A DNA stretch of 48,954 nt from a virus. Below the pieces are notes generated by a model that made no database searches, was not told the DNA's origin, and worked only from the letters and a program-made list of their open reading frames with translations. The DNA lies in the IMG/VR virus record IMGVR_UViG_3300025137_000065, positions 1 through 48,954 of that record; one strand, 5' to 3'. Positions 17,393-27,296 of the stretch are shown one piece after another (position 1 is the first letter of the stretch; every line of letters starts with the position of its first letter). A program made the position numbers and the translations under genes.

Positions 17393-17767
17393 ATGAAGGT
17401 ATATCAGCAAATCACTGCAACAGAAAGTTCCGTAGTTAATTTGGATATTAACGTCGATGATTTACAGTTAGGTTTTCTCGTCGCAGCTGGAACTGGTAAT
17501 ACTGCAGGAGACGGACTATTAAATAGCGGGTTCGTTTTCTCTGGTTATGAAGGTTACGTTTTTGATCAATCAGGCAGGTTTGTAGGAGGTTATGAACCAA
17601 ATTTACCTATAAATTTATCTGTTCACATGAAAAGTGATGATACTTATTCTTACTTTATTGATAATGTTTTAATAGCTAATAATGTTTCAGGTTCTACGGG
17701 ATTTGATTACATAGAGTTTGACAAGCATAACGACTCGACCTTATACGTAGAATATATTCATGAATAA
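17393..17767 (+). CDS. Small beta-rich hypothetical protein
   Basis: The 124-residue protein alternates hydrophobic and polar residues throughout, with Gly turns (SGYEGYVFDQSGRFVGGYEP near residues 50-69), as in a single beta-sandwich domain. The pattern IDNVLIANNVSGSTGFDYIEF recalls lectin-like jelly rolls such as LamG, but this is weak. It stands alone between the tail-tube terminator and the chaperone-position genes. It may be a tail surface or accessory virion protein. Confidence 0.5.
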   Translation: MKVYQQITATESSVVNLDINVDDLQLGFLVAAGTGNTAGDGLLNSGFVFSGYEGYVFDQSGRFVGGYEPNLPINLSVHMKSDDTYSYFIDNVLIANNVSGSTGFDYIEFDKHNDSTLYVEYIHE

Positions 17768-17815
17768 AAATTGAATTCTTTCGTTATCTCTAGATAATAT
17801 ATAGAGGAATAGCAT

Positions 17816-18598
17816 ATGAAAGAACTGTATTCATTTTTAGTAAAAAGAAAAATTAAACAAAAAGTTTCTTACGAAAAGGAGAATAAGAAAGGTAATGTAG
17901 TTGAGGCATTTAAAACCAAAACCAAAACCATTTCTAATAGGGTTATTTTCCAGAAGCCAAGCTTCTCTGACATCGAAGAAGCTGAATACTTTTATGGGCA
18001 GAAATATAATGAATTGATTAATTCTGGTTATTTAACTCGATTGATGTTAAATAAAAAGCTGGGAGATATAGGCGGGACTTCATCAAAATTATCTGAAGAG
18101 GTATTGCAAAAGGCTTTTTTAGATAATGTAGAGTCAGCAAGAACAATCCAGTTTTACGAAGGTCAAAAAGACCTTGATGAAGATCAAACCCAGAAGCTAG
18201 AGGAGGCTAAAGAATTGTTTGTATCTTCCCAAAAAATAGTTGCTGACATTGAAGAGGTTCATAGAAGTCAATATAATCAAACCGCTGAAGCCAAAGCTGA
18301 ACAAAAAATAATTGAATGGTTTATCTTTAACTTTTCTTTCTATGAAGATGAAGTGGATGGAGATAAGGAAATGTTCCCATTGTTTCTTGGAGATGACTAT
18401 GATTCAAAAAGAGAACATTACTTGATCCTTTGCGAAGACGAAGACGATATTGAAGATAAGGATTTATTGAAAAACAAAGGGGTTTTTGATCAAAGCTTCT
18501 TGACCTTAGCTCGTGTCGCGAATCTTTGGTATAATAAAATGGGGTCAGACCAAAAGGAAATTGAAGAGCAGTTAGAGAGAATATTCCCTAATGAATGA
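17816..18598 (+). CDS. Putative tail assembly chaperone, first gene
   Basis: In long-tailed phages the two genes between tail tube and tape measure encode assembly chaperones. This 260-residue protein has that place. It is acidic and largely helical, with a region of basic residues at the N-terminus and an acidic block (LCEDEDDIEDKDLLKNKG) near residue 207. AGAGGAA lies seven bases before the ATG, a weak Shine-Dalgarno sequence. It overlaps the next gene by four bases (ATGA). I found no slippery heptamer at the junction, so the usual frameshift product is not supported. Confidence 0.5.
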   Translation: MKELYSFLVKRKIKQKVSYEKENKKGNVVEAFKTKTKTISNRVIFQKPSFSDIEEAEYFYGQKYNELINSGYLTRLMLNKKLGDIGGTSSKLSEEVLQKAFLDNVESARTIQFYEGQKDLDEDQTQKLEEAKELFVSSQKIVADIEEVHRSQYNQTAEAKAEQKIIEWFIFNFSFYEDEVDGDKEMFPLFLGDDYDSKREHYLILCEDEDDIEDKDLLKNKGVFDQSFLTLARVANLWYNKMGSDQKEIEEQLERIFPNE

Positions 18599-19464
18599 TT
18601 GAAGAAGGTCCAGAAATACCCTTGCTATTATTAGACATATTGCGGGGTTATAGCAAAATCACATACAAATCTAACACTTATTTCTTAAAGCACTTCAGGG
18701 TTTATGATTCCTTGGAGCTTTTAGAGTATGAGTCTGAAAGTGTAGAGTCTGCTATAAAAAGAGGTATTAAAAGTAAAAAGCAGTTATTAGAAAAGGCTAT
18801 TGAGAGAAAAGTTTGGTCTAAAGAAGAAGAGTCCTCTATAAAAAACTTAGAATGGATGATCTCTAAATCAGAAAAAGCTTCTTCCAAAATTTCTGACTAC
18901 ATGGTCAAAAAAAGTTTCGAAAAGTCAATTAAAGAGCAAAGAGATGAATTAGATGAATTGAACTCAAGGAAGTCTAGCATAATAATGCATAGTGCAGAAA
19001 ATCTAGCATCTAGGAAAAGAAATAAAAAAGAAATTGGCTTTAATCTATTTAAAGACGAGAAAATGGAAACTTTGGTTGATGAAGACGATATATACTTTTT
19101 GATGCCGCTGATCAACGAAAAGATACACCAATTAAGCAAAGAACAAAATTTAATTGCAGCCGCTTTCAACCCTTCTTTTTTCGATACCTATTGTCTGATG
19201 TATAGACAACCTCATGAAATGATTGGTGTTAATGTATTTACGATATCTCTATGGCAGAAAAATTTAATATTTTACGCTTCCGTTTTACTGAATAAATTAA
19301 AAAATCTAGATGTACCTGATGATGTAAGAGAAGACCCAGTTAAATTATTTAAATTCTCTCCAAAAGAGGAAAAAGATACCTCTAATAATGTAGTACATGG
19401 GGTTGAAGACTTAAGAGCAAAAATGGCTGAAAAGGGAGGTAAGTTAGGAGCAGAGGACTTTTAG
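18595..19464 (+). CDS. Putative tail assembly chaperone, second gene
   Basis: The 289-residue protein follows by an ATGA overlap. It starts with a hydrophobic MIEEGPEIPLLLLDILRGYS, then long charged helices (about residues 45-135) and a compact region with two aromatic segments (NPSFFDTYCLMYRQPHEMIG near 195). Position before the tape measure suggests a chaperone that coats it. The C-terminus is Lys/Gly-rich and probably disordered. No family is recognised. Confidence 0.45.
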   Translation: MIEEGPEIPLLLLDILRGYSKITYKSNTYFLKHFRVYDSLELLEYESESVESAIKRGIKSKKQLLEKAIERKVWSKEEESSIKNLEWMISKSEKASSKISDYMVKKSFEKSIKEQRDELDELNSRKSSIIMHSAENLASRKRNKKEIGFNLFKDEKMETLVDEDDIYFLMPLINEKIHQLSKEQNLIAAAFNPSFFDTYCLMYRQPHEMIGVNVFTISLWQKNLIFYASVLLNKLKNLDVPDDVREDPVKLFKFSPKEEKDTSNNVVHGVEDLRAKMAEKGGKLGAEDF

Positions 19465-19472
19465 GCTACTTT

Positions 19473-19478
19473 AGTGTA
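19473..19478 (+). promoter_or_regulatory. GTGTA-type motif before the tape-measure gene
   Basis: AGTGTA followed by TTTAATTA lies ten bases before the ATG at 19489. As at 8424, its GTG is in frame with the gene and could be miscalled as the start. Confidence 0.45.
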
Positions 19479-19488
19479 TTTAATTACA

Positions 19489-22400
19489 ATGGCTGCTCCA
19501 ATTAACATTAACGCTAATTTAAACCTAAATCCAGCTAGCATCAATGCTTCTGCTAGGCAGGTACAGCAAGCTTTAGGTAGAATAACAGGTCAAGCTTCTG
19601 AATTTCAAAAATCTCTAGATGCTTCTACAGCTCGTGTTTTTGCTTTTGGTGCCACCACATCTATTATTAATGGGATTACACAGTCGTTTAAGGCTTTAGT
19701 TTCTACTACGGTCAATGTTCAAGCCAAGCTAACGGAAATAAATAGTATATTAGGGGCGGGGGCTACTGAATTCAATAAATACAGGAACTCCATCTTCCAA
19801 GTTGCTAAAGAGACAGGGCAATCATTTAATACTGTTGCAAGTGGAGCTGCTGAACTGGCGCGTCAGGGACTAGGAGCCACAGAGAGTGCTAAGAGGCTTC
19901 AAGCCGCTTTAATCCTAACTAGAATATCTGGATTAGGGGCAGAGCAATCAGTAAAGGCTCTTACAGCAGCTATGAATGGATTTACTTCTGCTGGGTTAAC
20001 TGCTAATCAAGTTGTGAATAAAATTGTAGCAGTCGATACTGCTTTTGCTGTTTCAGCTCAAGACCTCGCAGACGGATTTAGTCGAGCAGGCTCTACAGCT
20101 GAAGATGCCGGAGTTAGTTTCGATGAGCTTCTTGGTTTAATTACGGCTGTAGAACAAAGAACTGCTAGAGGTGGAGCTGTTATAGGTAACGCATTTAAGT
20201 CTATTTTTACAAGAATCAGCCGTGGTAGCACGATTGAAAAGCTGAAAGAATTAGGTGTCGAAATTGATGCTAATCAGACGGGGGTACAAAAACTTCAAGC
20301 GTTGTCCAAAGCTTTAGAAGGTTTAGCTGACCCTACTATTGCGAGTCAGATAAAAGAACTTGCAGGTGGAGTTTTCCAGATTAACGTTGTCAGTGCTGCC
20401 TTGAAAGACATTGGGTCTCAAACTTCTGTATTCGCAGAAGCTACGAAAGTAGGAATGGGCGCAGCAAATGAGGCTACGGAGAAAAACGCCAAATTAAACG
20501 AAACTTTACTGGCTCAATTGAACAAACTGACAGTAGCTGTTACGAGTTTTGCTGAGAAGTTGGGTGATTTAACTTTAGGGCCACTCTTGAAAAATGTTGT
20601 TGGTTTAGCTACTACCTTATCTGAAGGTTTGGATCGTGCATTAGACCCTGAAAGGGGTAATGCATTTGTTCAGGGTTTATTTAAGATTATTGGCGGTTTT
20701 TTATCTGGTCCGGGTTTAGCTATCTTTACAGTAGCATTTGCAAAAATATTTAAAACTGTCATCAGGTTTGCTAGAGAAGGATTCTCTACCATCATGAAGA
20801 TGGGTACAGCTGCAGAAAAAATAAGCCAGATTGAAACTGGCCTTATTGGATTATTACAAAAAGATGCTGCTTTAAGGAAAACGCTAGAGAGCACTACAGC
20901 CTCTCAAGCAACAAAAGAAAAGGCGGTTATCGATGCTATTAGAAGAGAGAACGCTCTTCTTTCTGCACAGCAACAGATTGTAACAAATATTTCTAATATA
21001 GCTAGGCAGGGAGGTGTCACTGGATATAGCGCCTCTTCTGGCTCTTTTAAAGGCAAGGGGGGCAAGCGATACGCTTCTGGTGGTAATGGTGTAATGGAGC
21101 CAGACTTAATGACCGCAATGGTCAATGAGTCTAGGGACTCTCCAGCAGGGGCATCCCCTTACGTCACTAACTTTAGAGGTAGCCCAGCTGTAATGAATAC
21201 TTCTGAAATGCAGGTAAGTATTGGAGGTCGTGAAGAAATTCTCACAGCTGGTCAAATCCCTAGATTTAACAAAGGCTCTTCTTTAAAAGCAAATAGGAAG
21301 AGGGCTTTAAATAGAGATGGAAAGTTCATCATGATGCATGGCGAACAAACAGGTTATAAATTAAACCGTTTTTATATGGGTCAAAGTCCAAAAAACCCAA
21401 GTAAAGCTGGTCAACCGACTAAAAACCCAACTGAAAATAATAAAACCTTAGTTAATGTCCCTACTTATGGAGTTCCTAGAGATAAAAAAAACTTCGGAGA
21501 TATTAATTCTATAGTAAAAGGGCTAAAAGATAGCAGTGTTAACGAGGCAATAAAAGTAGCTAAAAGAATGTCTAATGGCGTAATGCCGAAAGGGAAAGAA
21601 GGCATTATTAAAGGAGCTGTATCTAAGCAAATTAATGAGGGAACAGTTAAGGCTTTTGCGGGAAACATCCAAGAAATGGGATTAGCGAGTTTGTTGACAG
21701 ATGATAAGTTTAAAGACTACACTAATCAAAGTACTGGGTCTACCTTTGATTTAGATCTATCTGGGCAAAAAGCTCTCAAAGGATTCTATAAAGTAAGGAG
21801 GCATAAGGCTCATACTGGAGAGGTAAAAGGATCAGGGAATGATGGTTTGGCAGGAGATACTGCTCGAAAGATATTTCGAGTTTCAAAACTAGGAGAATCC
21901 ATTCATTCTCATAGAAATGAAAAGGGGATGACTAAATCAGAGTTTAAGAAAAAATTCCCAAATGGTGTCGGACCAAAAGGAACAAAATTCCAAGGAGTGC
22001 AAAGCGCAATCTTCGGGAAGAACAAAGGTAAGCTCCCAAAACTAAGTCAAATTACTTCGAAATTTCCCAGAAACTCGAAAGGCACTATTAGTAATTCTAG
22101 GCTAGCTTCTAGAATTGGAATTCGCCGTTTCAATTCGGGGTCTATGGACAGGAATAAAATGTTTTCTTTTGGCGGACAGGGTAGATTCTCACTAGACGAT
22201 GTTGCAGGTAATGCTGCTTCACAAATCTCACAAGCAAAAAGTAGTAGTGATTTAACTCAAGCATATCGGGAACAGAGGAAGGAAGTAACAAAGCTTGCTA
22301 AGGCTCAAGGATTAACCAAAGAAGCTACTAAAGATTTAATAAAATCCGAACGCAAAAATGCTACCGAAAGGGGTAGAGGCATGAAAAGTGGAGGGTTTAA

Positions 22401-24141
22401 AGGCGCTAGCTCTAATCACAAGAGCTTTAAAATGACTGGCGGTGGCGGAAGAATAGGTAACTCAATAAAATCCGCTATGGGGAATCAATTTGGGGCTGGC
22501 ATGGGCCTTTCTATGGCAGGAAGTGGACTAACAATCGCTGCTGAAAAGTTAAATGAAGCTGGTGAAGAAACTGCAGCTCAATATACTAAAGCTGCAGGGA
22601 CAGTTATGCAATTCGCGGCGACAGGAGCTATGATTGGCGGACCTTGGGGAGCTGCTATTGGTGGCATTGCTGGATTAGGATACGCTGTTTATGATCACTT
22701 TGAGATGGAAGAGAAGAAACTCCAAGCGTTAGAAGATTCTAGAGTAAGCCAAGCTTACGCAGAAGCGGGAGGAAGGTATGTGAAAGGGTCTGCAAACCAT
22801 TATGGATTTAATAGTGCTGAAGGCATGAGCACTAATCTTTCGAACTTTTCTGGCAGGAGTAAAATGACTGGTGGGGTTGCAGCCCCCATAATAGATTCAA
22901 TTCAAAAGCGATTTGTTGAGACTGCAAATAAATTGTCGTCCATGAGTCAAGACGAAAAGGGTTACTTCGAAATGCGTGATAAATTTAATGCTGCTGCGAA
23001 AAGAGCCGCCCAAGTCATGCTTAAAAGAGACGCTATCCTAGAAATTGATGACGCTATTAGTGAAAAAATCAAACAAATTGAGAGCCTTGTAAACGAGGGG
23101 GTTGGAGCCACCTTAGGTAAGCAAATGCAAAGTGCGGCTAAAACCTCGACTAGAAGAAGTTCTTTATTAGGAGCGGTGGGAGGCAATCTTTCAGGCATTT
23201 TGCAAGCAGATAACGCAGCATCTCAAAGTATTGTAGCTACTGGTAATGCTAGAGCTACATACCTTCAGAGTCAGGAAACATTCCGGGGTACCACTGAAGG
23301 TACTGAGGCAAGAGCTGAAGCTAGGAAAAGCATGAAGGATGCCGAGGCAAAGTATGGAGCTAGTCGCGAGCAAACGGCTATAGCTTTAACCAAAAGGAGA
23401 ATGGAGATTGAAAAACAGATCGCTGAAGTAGCAAAAGAAAGAGCCTCCTTGGAAACAAAAGTCACTTCGGATAGAATATCATCAATTTCTAAAAGTGTAA
23501 AGCAAGGGCCAATAGACTTGAGTATAATAAAAGACTTTAGAAGCCAATTCGCAAAGGCAGGAAGTGACCAAGATAAAGCTAGCTTGATTACAGAACTTAA
23601 AGGCACTTTATTGGATAAAGGGGCTAATGAAAAAATGGTAGCTGTTCTCACCAAAATGGCGGGAATTGGAGTTTCCAAACAACAGGGCGGACTTATTGGA
23701 TCTGCTGAACTTCAATCATTGGACCGAAATACTAGTGTTATTGGACAAGAGGGCTTTGGAGAGAAACAACTTGAAGGGTTTTATGCTACAACTAACGCAG
23801 GACAAACAAAGAAAGGAATAGCAGATTTAGACACGAAAGGAGACGCCCTTAATATTTCTTTAGCAAATGCTCAAGAAAGCATTGATACTTTTGCAGGAGC
23901 TTTCAGCGCCGAAACTGTTATGATGAATCTTGATGCCATGGCTGTTAGTTTGAAAAACGCTGGAACAAATATTGACGCATTTAAAACAGCCAGTGATGGG
24001 ATCGCAGCTTTAGTTACTAAAACTAATGAGTTATCCGCTGCAGCGGGAAAGAAAATAGACGAAAACCTAAAGAATATTACAGGATTGAAAGCGGATGTTT
24101 TGGATATGTCTGGACAAATTCAGGAACTCACATCGAGATAA
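19489..24141 (+). CDS. Tape measure protein with internal domains
   Basis: This 1550-residue protein fixes tail length and sits inside the tube. Residues about 35-260 match the TP901/TIGR01760-type core (FAFGATTSIINGITQSFKAL, then GLGAEQSVKALTAAMNGF and SFDELLGLITAVEQRTARGG). A hydrophobic segment lies near residues 400-425 and a stronger one near 1040-1070 (AATGAMIGGPWGAAIGGIAG), as in proteins that insert into the inner membrane. Residues 690-800 look like a PD-(D/E)XK nuclease: TFDLDLSG (D754) and GEVKGSGN (E778, K780). The final 500 residues are coiled coil. An in-frame GTG at 19474 lies in a promoter-like motif, so I start at the ATG. Confidence 0.88.
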   Translation: MAAPININANLNLNPASINASARQVQQALGRITGQASEFQKSLDASTARVFAFGATTSIINGITQSFKALVSTTVNVQAKLTEINSILGAGATEFNKYRNSIFQVAKETGQSFNTVASGAAELARQGLGATESAKRLQAALILTRISGLGAEQSVKALTAAMNGFTSAGLTANQVVNKIVAVDTAFAVSAQDLADGFSRAGSTAEDAGVSFDELLGLITAVEQRTARGGAVIGNAFKSIFTRISRGSTIEKLKELGVEIDANQTGVQKLQALSKALEGLADPTIASQIKELAGGVFQINVVSAALKDIGSQTSVFAEATKVGMGAANEATEKNAKLNETLLAQLNKLTVAVTSFAEKLGDLTLGPLLKNVVGLATTLSEGLDRALDPERGNAFVQGLFKIIGGFLSGPGLAIFTVAFAKIFKTVIRFAREGFSTIMKMGTAAEKISQIETGLIGLLQKDAALRKTLESTTASQATKEKAVIDAIRRENALLSAQQQIVTNISNIARQGGVTGYSASSGSFKGKGGKRYASGGNGVMEPDLMTAMVNESRDSPAGASPYVTNFRGSPAVMNTSEMQVSIGGREEILTAGQIPRFNKGSSLKANRKRALNRDGKFIMMHGEQTGYKLNRFYMGQSPKNPSKAGQPTKNPTENNKTLVNVPTYGVPRDKKNFGDINSIVKGLKDSSVNEAIKVAKRMSNGVMPKGKEGIIKGAVSKQINEGTVKAFAGNIQEMGLASLLTDDKFKDYTNQSTGSTFDLDLSGQKALKGFYKVRRHKAHTGEVKGSGNDGLAGDTARKIFRVSKLGESIHSHRNEKGMTKSEFKKKFPNGVGPKGTKFQGVQSAIFGKNKGKLPKLSQITSKFPRNSKGTISNSRLASRIGIRRFNSGSMDRNKMFSFGGQGRFSLDDVAGNAASQISQAKSSSDLTQAYREQRKEVTKLAKAQGLTKEATKDLIKSERKNATERGRGMKSGGFKGASSNHKSFKMTGGGGRIGNSIKSAMGNQFGAGMGLSMAGSGLTIAAEKLNEAGEETAAQYTKAAGTVMQFAATGAMIGGPWGAAIGGIAGLGYAVYDHFEMEEKKLQALEDSRVSQAYAEAGGRYVKGSANHYGFNSAEGMSTNLSNFSGRSKMTGGVAAPIIDSIQKRFVETANKLSSMSQDEKGYFEMRDKFNAAAKRAAQVMLKRDAILEIDDAISEKIKQIESLVNEGVGATLGKQMQSAAKTSTRRSSLLGAVGGNLSGILQADNAASQSIVATGNARATYLQSQETFRGTTEGTEARAEARKSMKDAEAKYGASREQTAIALTKRRMEIEKQIAEVAKERASLETKVTSDRISSISKSVKQGPIDLSIIKDFRSQFAKAGSDQDKASLITELKGTLLDKGANEKMVAVLTKMAGIGVSKQQGGLIGSAELQSLDRNTSVIGQEGFGEKQLEGFYATTNAGQTKKGIADLDTKGDALNISLANAQESIDTFAGAFSAETVMMNLDAMAVSLKNAGTNIDAFKTASDGIAALVTKTNELSAAAGKKIDENLKNITGLKADVLDMSGQIQELTSR

Positions 24142-24148
24142 TTTTTAA

Positions 24149-25696
24149 ATGAGTCTTATAGTAAATAACGTTGTAAATGCTTCATCTCAGATAAGTTATT
24201 CTTACTTGGGATCGGAAGAGATATTTGGTTATTTGATAACTTCAAATTATTCTATAAAAATTGAAGATATAAGTTTTGATAATGATGATGGAGTTTTATT
24301 ATCTGGAAGGGCTGCAATAAGGCAAGCTTATAAAAAACAAAACATAACTGCTAGAATAGCTGGAGACGAAATACACAATGGTCTTATCACAAGCTTATCT
24401 TTTTCAGAAGGTGCTTTAGTTGGTGAAGAAATCGCTAACGTAACCATAGAAGAAAGAAGAAGGTTGAGCAGTTACAGTTCTAAAGTTTTTTCAAAATACA
24501 TACCAAGCCCTCATTTAATTGAATCATTTGATGAGAACTATACATTTTCAAGGTCTAGCTCCACTTATTCTTATAGTAGAAATATTTCCATTCAATATGC
24601 ACAAGATGCTGGAAGTCAATTTTTAACAAATGCTAAGGTATTTTTAACAAATTATTATTATGAGAATAGACCACAAATAGGTTATTATGAAGACGGCATA
24701 TCTGAAAATGCTAAGTTTAATTCAGGATATAATGGTACACTTTCAGAGAGTATAGACTTGGTTAGCTTAAAGGTCGATTTACAAGAGTCTTTCGAATCTT
24801 CTTTTATTGAATCTTCCCAAGGTGTATCAAAAAAAATCAAAAACTCATTTTCTGTAGATGATACTGGTTATTTGTCGAAAACAATATCTATAGATTTAAC
24901 TTCATTAAAGTATGACTCTCAACGTGTTTTAGAGAAAGCATTAGGTGACACAGTAGATTCTATAATCACACAAGAGTATGCTAGTTTCGGTAATCCTTTT
25001 TCCATAGAGAAGGGGATTAGTAAAGACTCAAATTCTGCGACTCTTTCTATAAAATTTTCGACTAATCCAAGGCTATCCCAAGATAATTCTGTAACCTACT
25101 CCTGCAAAAAGTCAAAGGATGGAGCCTTTTTAAATTATGAATTATCCGCTAGTTATAAAAGTAAGGGTAAAAACATACTGCAAAGGTATGATAATTTGAT
25201 TGCGTTTTGGTCATCCGCCAAGGGCAAAAATGAGGAAAAGGTAAACGGATTATTTCCCGAATCTAGTAACTTAATTTTTGAAAAATCGAGAAGCTCTAGC
25301 ATAAGCAGAACTTCTGGTACTGTAAACGAAACTATTGTTTTTTCGACAGATGACTCTTATAATACAGGAGGCTTGCCTACTGGTATAATAAAATATAAAA
25401 TAAACGTAGACAAACAGGAGAAAAACAAAAGAAACTCTGTGGTTTTAGATTTGATGAATTTAAAAGAAAAGATTGTGAGGTCAAATTTAGATAGTTTAGG
25501 GTCTGCTACAGTTACAGCTACTGCAATAGCTCATCCTAGTTATGGATTACTAAAATCAAAAGATTTTTTAAATTCTAAAACATCTGATATGAATAATTCT
25601 TTAGAAGAGGCTGTTTATTACGCCACAAGTGACGTACTAACTACTGATTTTATTAATGGAACAACAACTCGTGTAATAAACTATATAATAGCTTGA
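24149..25696 (+). CDS. Distal tail protein, beta-rich repeat type
   Basis: The 515-residue protein is the first gene after the tape measure. Its first 110 residues are a beta-rich domain with a conserved-looking HNGLITSLSFSEGALVGEEI. From about 130 it alternates beta strands and a helix such as GSQFLTNAKVFLTNYYYEN or QRVLEKALGDTVDSI, each followed by S/N/Y-rich strands. The same module recurs in the downstream protein, so the two are probably related. Position suggests distal-tail or tail-tip structure. It is not matched to a named family. Confidence 0.55.
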   Translation: MSLIVNNVVNASSQISYSYLGSEEIFGYLITSNYSIKIEDISFDNDDGVLLSGRAAIRQAYKKQNITARIAGDEIHNGLITSLSFSEGALVGEEIANVTIEERRRLSSYSSKVFSKYIPSPHLIESFDENYTFSRSSSTYSYSRNISIQYAQDAGSQFLTNAKVFLTNYYYENRPQIGYYEDGISENAKFNSGYNGTLSESIDLVSLKVDLQESFESSFIESSQGVSKKIKNSFSVDDTGYLSKTISIDLTSLKYDSQRVLEKALGDTVDSIITQEYASFGNPFSIEKGISKDSNSATLSIKFSTNPRLSQDNSVTYSCKKSKDGAFLNYELSASYKSKGKNILQRYDNLIAFWSSAKGKNEEKVNGLFPESSNLIFEKSRSSSISRTSGTVNETIVFSTDDSYNTGGLPTGIIKYKINVDKQEKNKRNSVVLDLMNLKEKIVRSNLDSLGSATVTATAIAHPSYGLLKSKDFLNSKTSDMNNSLEEAVYYATSDVLTTDFINGTTTRVINYIIA

Positions 25697-25697
25697 T

Positions 25698-27296
25698 ATG
25701 GCCACTTCAATTACATACGGGAGTTACAGTTTTCCAACTCCAATACCTTTATTTTCTGAAGAGGATACTTCTATAAAATTTGAAGGAGAGTTGGACCATA
25801 GTGCTATAAGAGTTAATTTAGTTGGTTATTTAACAGGTGCAGACTTATCTTCCTTGGATTCGCAAAAAATGCAGATGATAAATGGATTTTTGAACGAGTA
25901 TGAAGATTTAACTATAACTGTAGAAAATGAATCTAAAGTTTGCCCTTCCGCATTTGTAGAGTCTATCGAGTTTGGAGAGAGCGATCTTACGTCTTTCTTA
26001 CCTTACAGCTTAACAGCTCTATATTATTCTGGAGAAAGTTTTTCTGAATACTTCAGGGTAACTGAGCCTCAAAATTCTTGGTCTTACTCTGAAAATAAAA
26101 ACAAAGTTGTATCAGCGACTCACTCTGTTTCAGCTAAAGGTATAAAAGTAGACTCGACAAGTGCCTTTGATAATGCCCGCTCATTTGTTAATAGTAAGTT
26201 AACTAACGGATATGAAGACGTTTCTCTTTTTAACTCTTCTAGTAATGGTTTCTTAAAGTCTCGTACAGAAAATATAGATAAAAAAAACAACGTATATGGA
26301 GTTACCGAGGTTTATGATTATTCAACTTCCGATAGGCCAATTTCAGATAGTGGAGTTGTTAGTTTATCCACTTCGATTTCTTATAACGTAGACCAAGAGT
26401 TGTCTGTTTCTGTGCAAGGCAGTGTCCAAGGATCTATTGATTCAAATACTGGTTCGCAAGTAGGTCTATTAACAACAGGTAATTTCACTCCAGCTCAAGC
26501 TACGGATGTAGCAATAAATGCCTTGGTTAATTCTTATTCTGATTATGAAACAGGCGTATATGAATTCGTTTCTGATGGTCCTTCTTCTTTTAATTATGAT
26601 TTAGAAACTGGAGCTAACTTGTTGAATTTTTCTTTTAATTTTTCGAACCCAGAGAATGTTGATTTAATTGATGGTAATGTGGTACATAAACATAGTGTGT
26701 CTATAGGTCTTACCAAAGACTCTTCTCTTGCTAATGTTTCCGTAAATGGATCTTTAGCCTATCAGGGTATATCTGTAATTTCTAATACTGGAGTTTATGA
26801 AGAAGGTCCAGTATTTCTAGCTGTCACAGGAGCTTTCGAGACGATTGACCCTTATAATATAGCTAGAACAGCTCTAGAAGATTTTGTTGATATTGCTACA
26901 GGATATAAATTCAATTCATCTTATTTAGACTCAACGCCTAAGAATTTTTCTATTACCAAAGATCCAATTGAAAAAACATTAAATTATTCTTATAATTACA
27001 GTAATAATGTGGATTTATCTCAAGGTCAGTTGGACAACTTGTCTCTTTCTATAAAAGATACAGTTCCAATACAGCTAAGCAGTGTGCAAGAAACAATTAG
27101 TGGAGTTCAAGCTAGCCTAGTGGCTTCCAGAAAAATTGGTCAATACTCGGTGTCTTCTTCTTGTAGTAATCAAGGGGACGACTTGGATACTTTAAAAACT
27201 ATAGTTTCTGGTTATTGCAGTGGGTCAGACATTATTTCTGAATCTTTTTCCACGGGACAAAATTCAATATCGTATAATTTAAGTAAGTATTATTAA
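25698..27296 (+). CDS. Distal tail protein, three repeated modules
   Basis: The 532-residue protein has an N-terminal beta domain (1-120) and then three modules of about 120 residues, each made of a helix and S/N/Y-rich strands: helices near SAFDNARSFVNSKLTNGYED, ATDVAINALVNSYSDYETG and PYNIARTALEDFVDIATGYK, each followed by a strand segment such as NYDLETGANLLNFSFNFSN or TLNYSYNYSNNVDLSQG. The shared architecture with the upstream protein suggests gene duplication. It begins one base after the upstream stop and overlaps the next gene by one base. Likely part of the tail tip. Confidence 0.55.
   Translation: MATSITYGSYSFPTPIPLFSEEDTSIKFEGELDHSAIRVNLVGYLTGADLSSLDSQKMQMINGFLNEYEDLTITVENESKVCPSAFVESIEFGESDLTSFLPYSLTALYYSGESFSEYFRVTEPQNSWSYSENKNKVVSATHSVSAKGIKVDSTSAFDNARSFVNSKLTNGYEDVSLFNSSSNGFLKSRTENIDKKNNVYGVTEVYDYSTSDRPISDSGVVSLSTSISYNVDQELSVSVQGSVQGSIDSNTGSQVGLLTTGNFTPAQATDVAINALVNSYSDYETGVYEFVSDGPSSFNYDLETGANLLNFSFNFSNPENVDLIDGNVVHKHSVSIGLTKDSSLANVSVNGSLAYQGISVISNTGVYEEGPVFLAVTGAFETIDPYNIARTALEDFVDIATGYKFNSSYLDSTPKNFSITKDPIEKTLNYSYNYSNNVDLSQGQLDNLSLSIKDTVPIQLSSVQETISGVQASLVASRKIGQYSVSSSCSNQGDDLDTLKTIVSGYCSGSDIISESFSTGQNSISYNLSKYY

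Noticed and set aside
18560-18600. Programmed frameshift between the two chaperone-position genes
   Set aside because: No slippery heptamer or downstream structure was found; the genes overlap as a simple ATGA.
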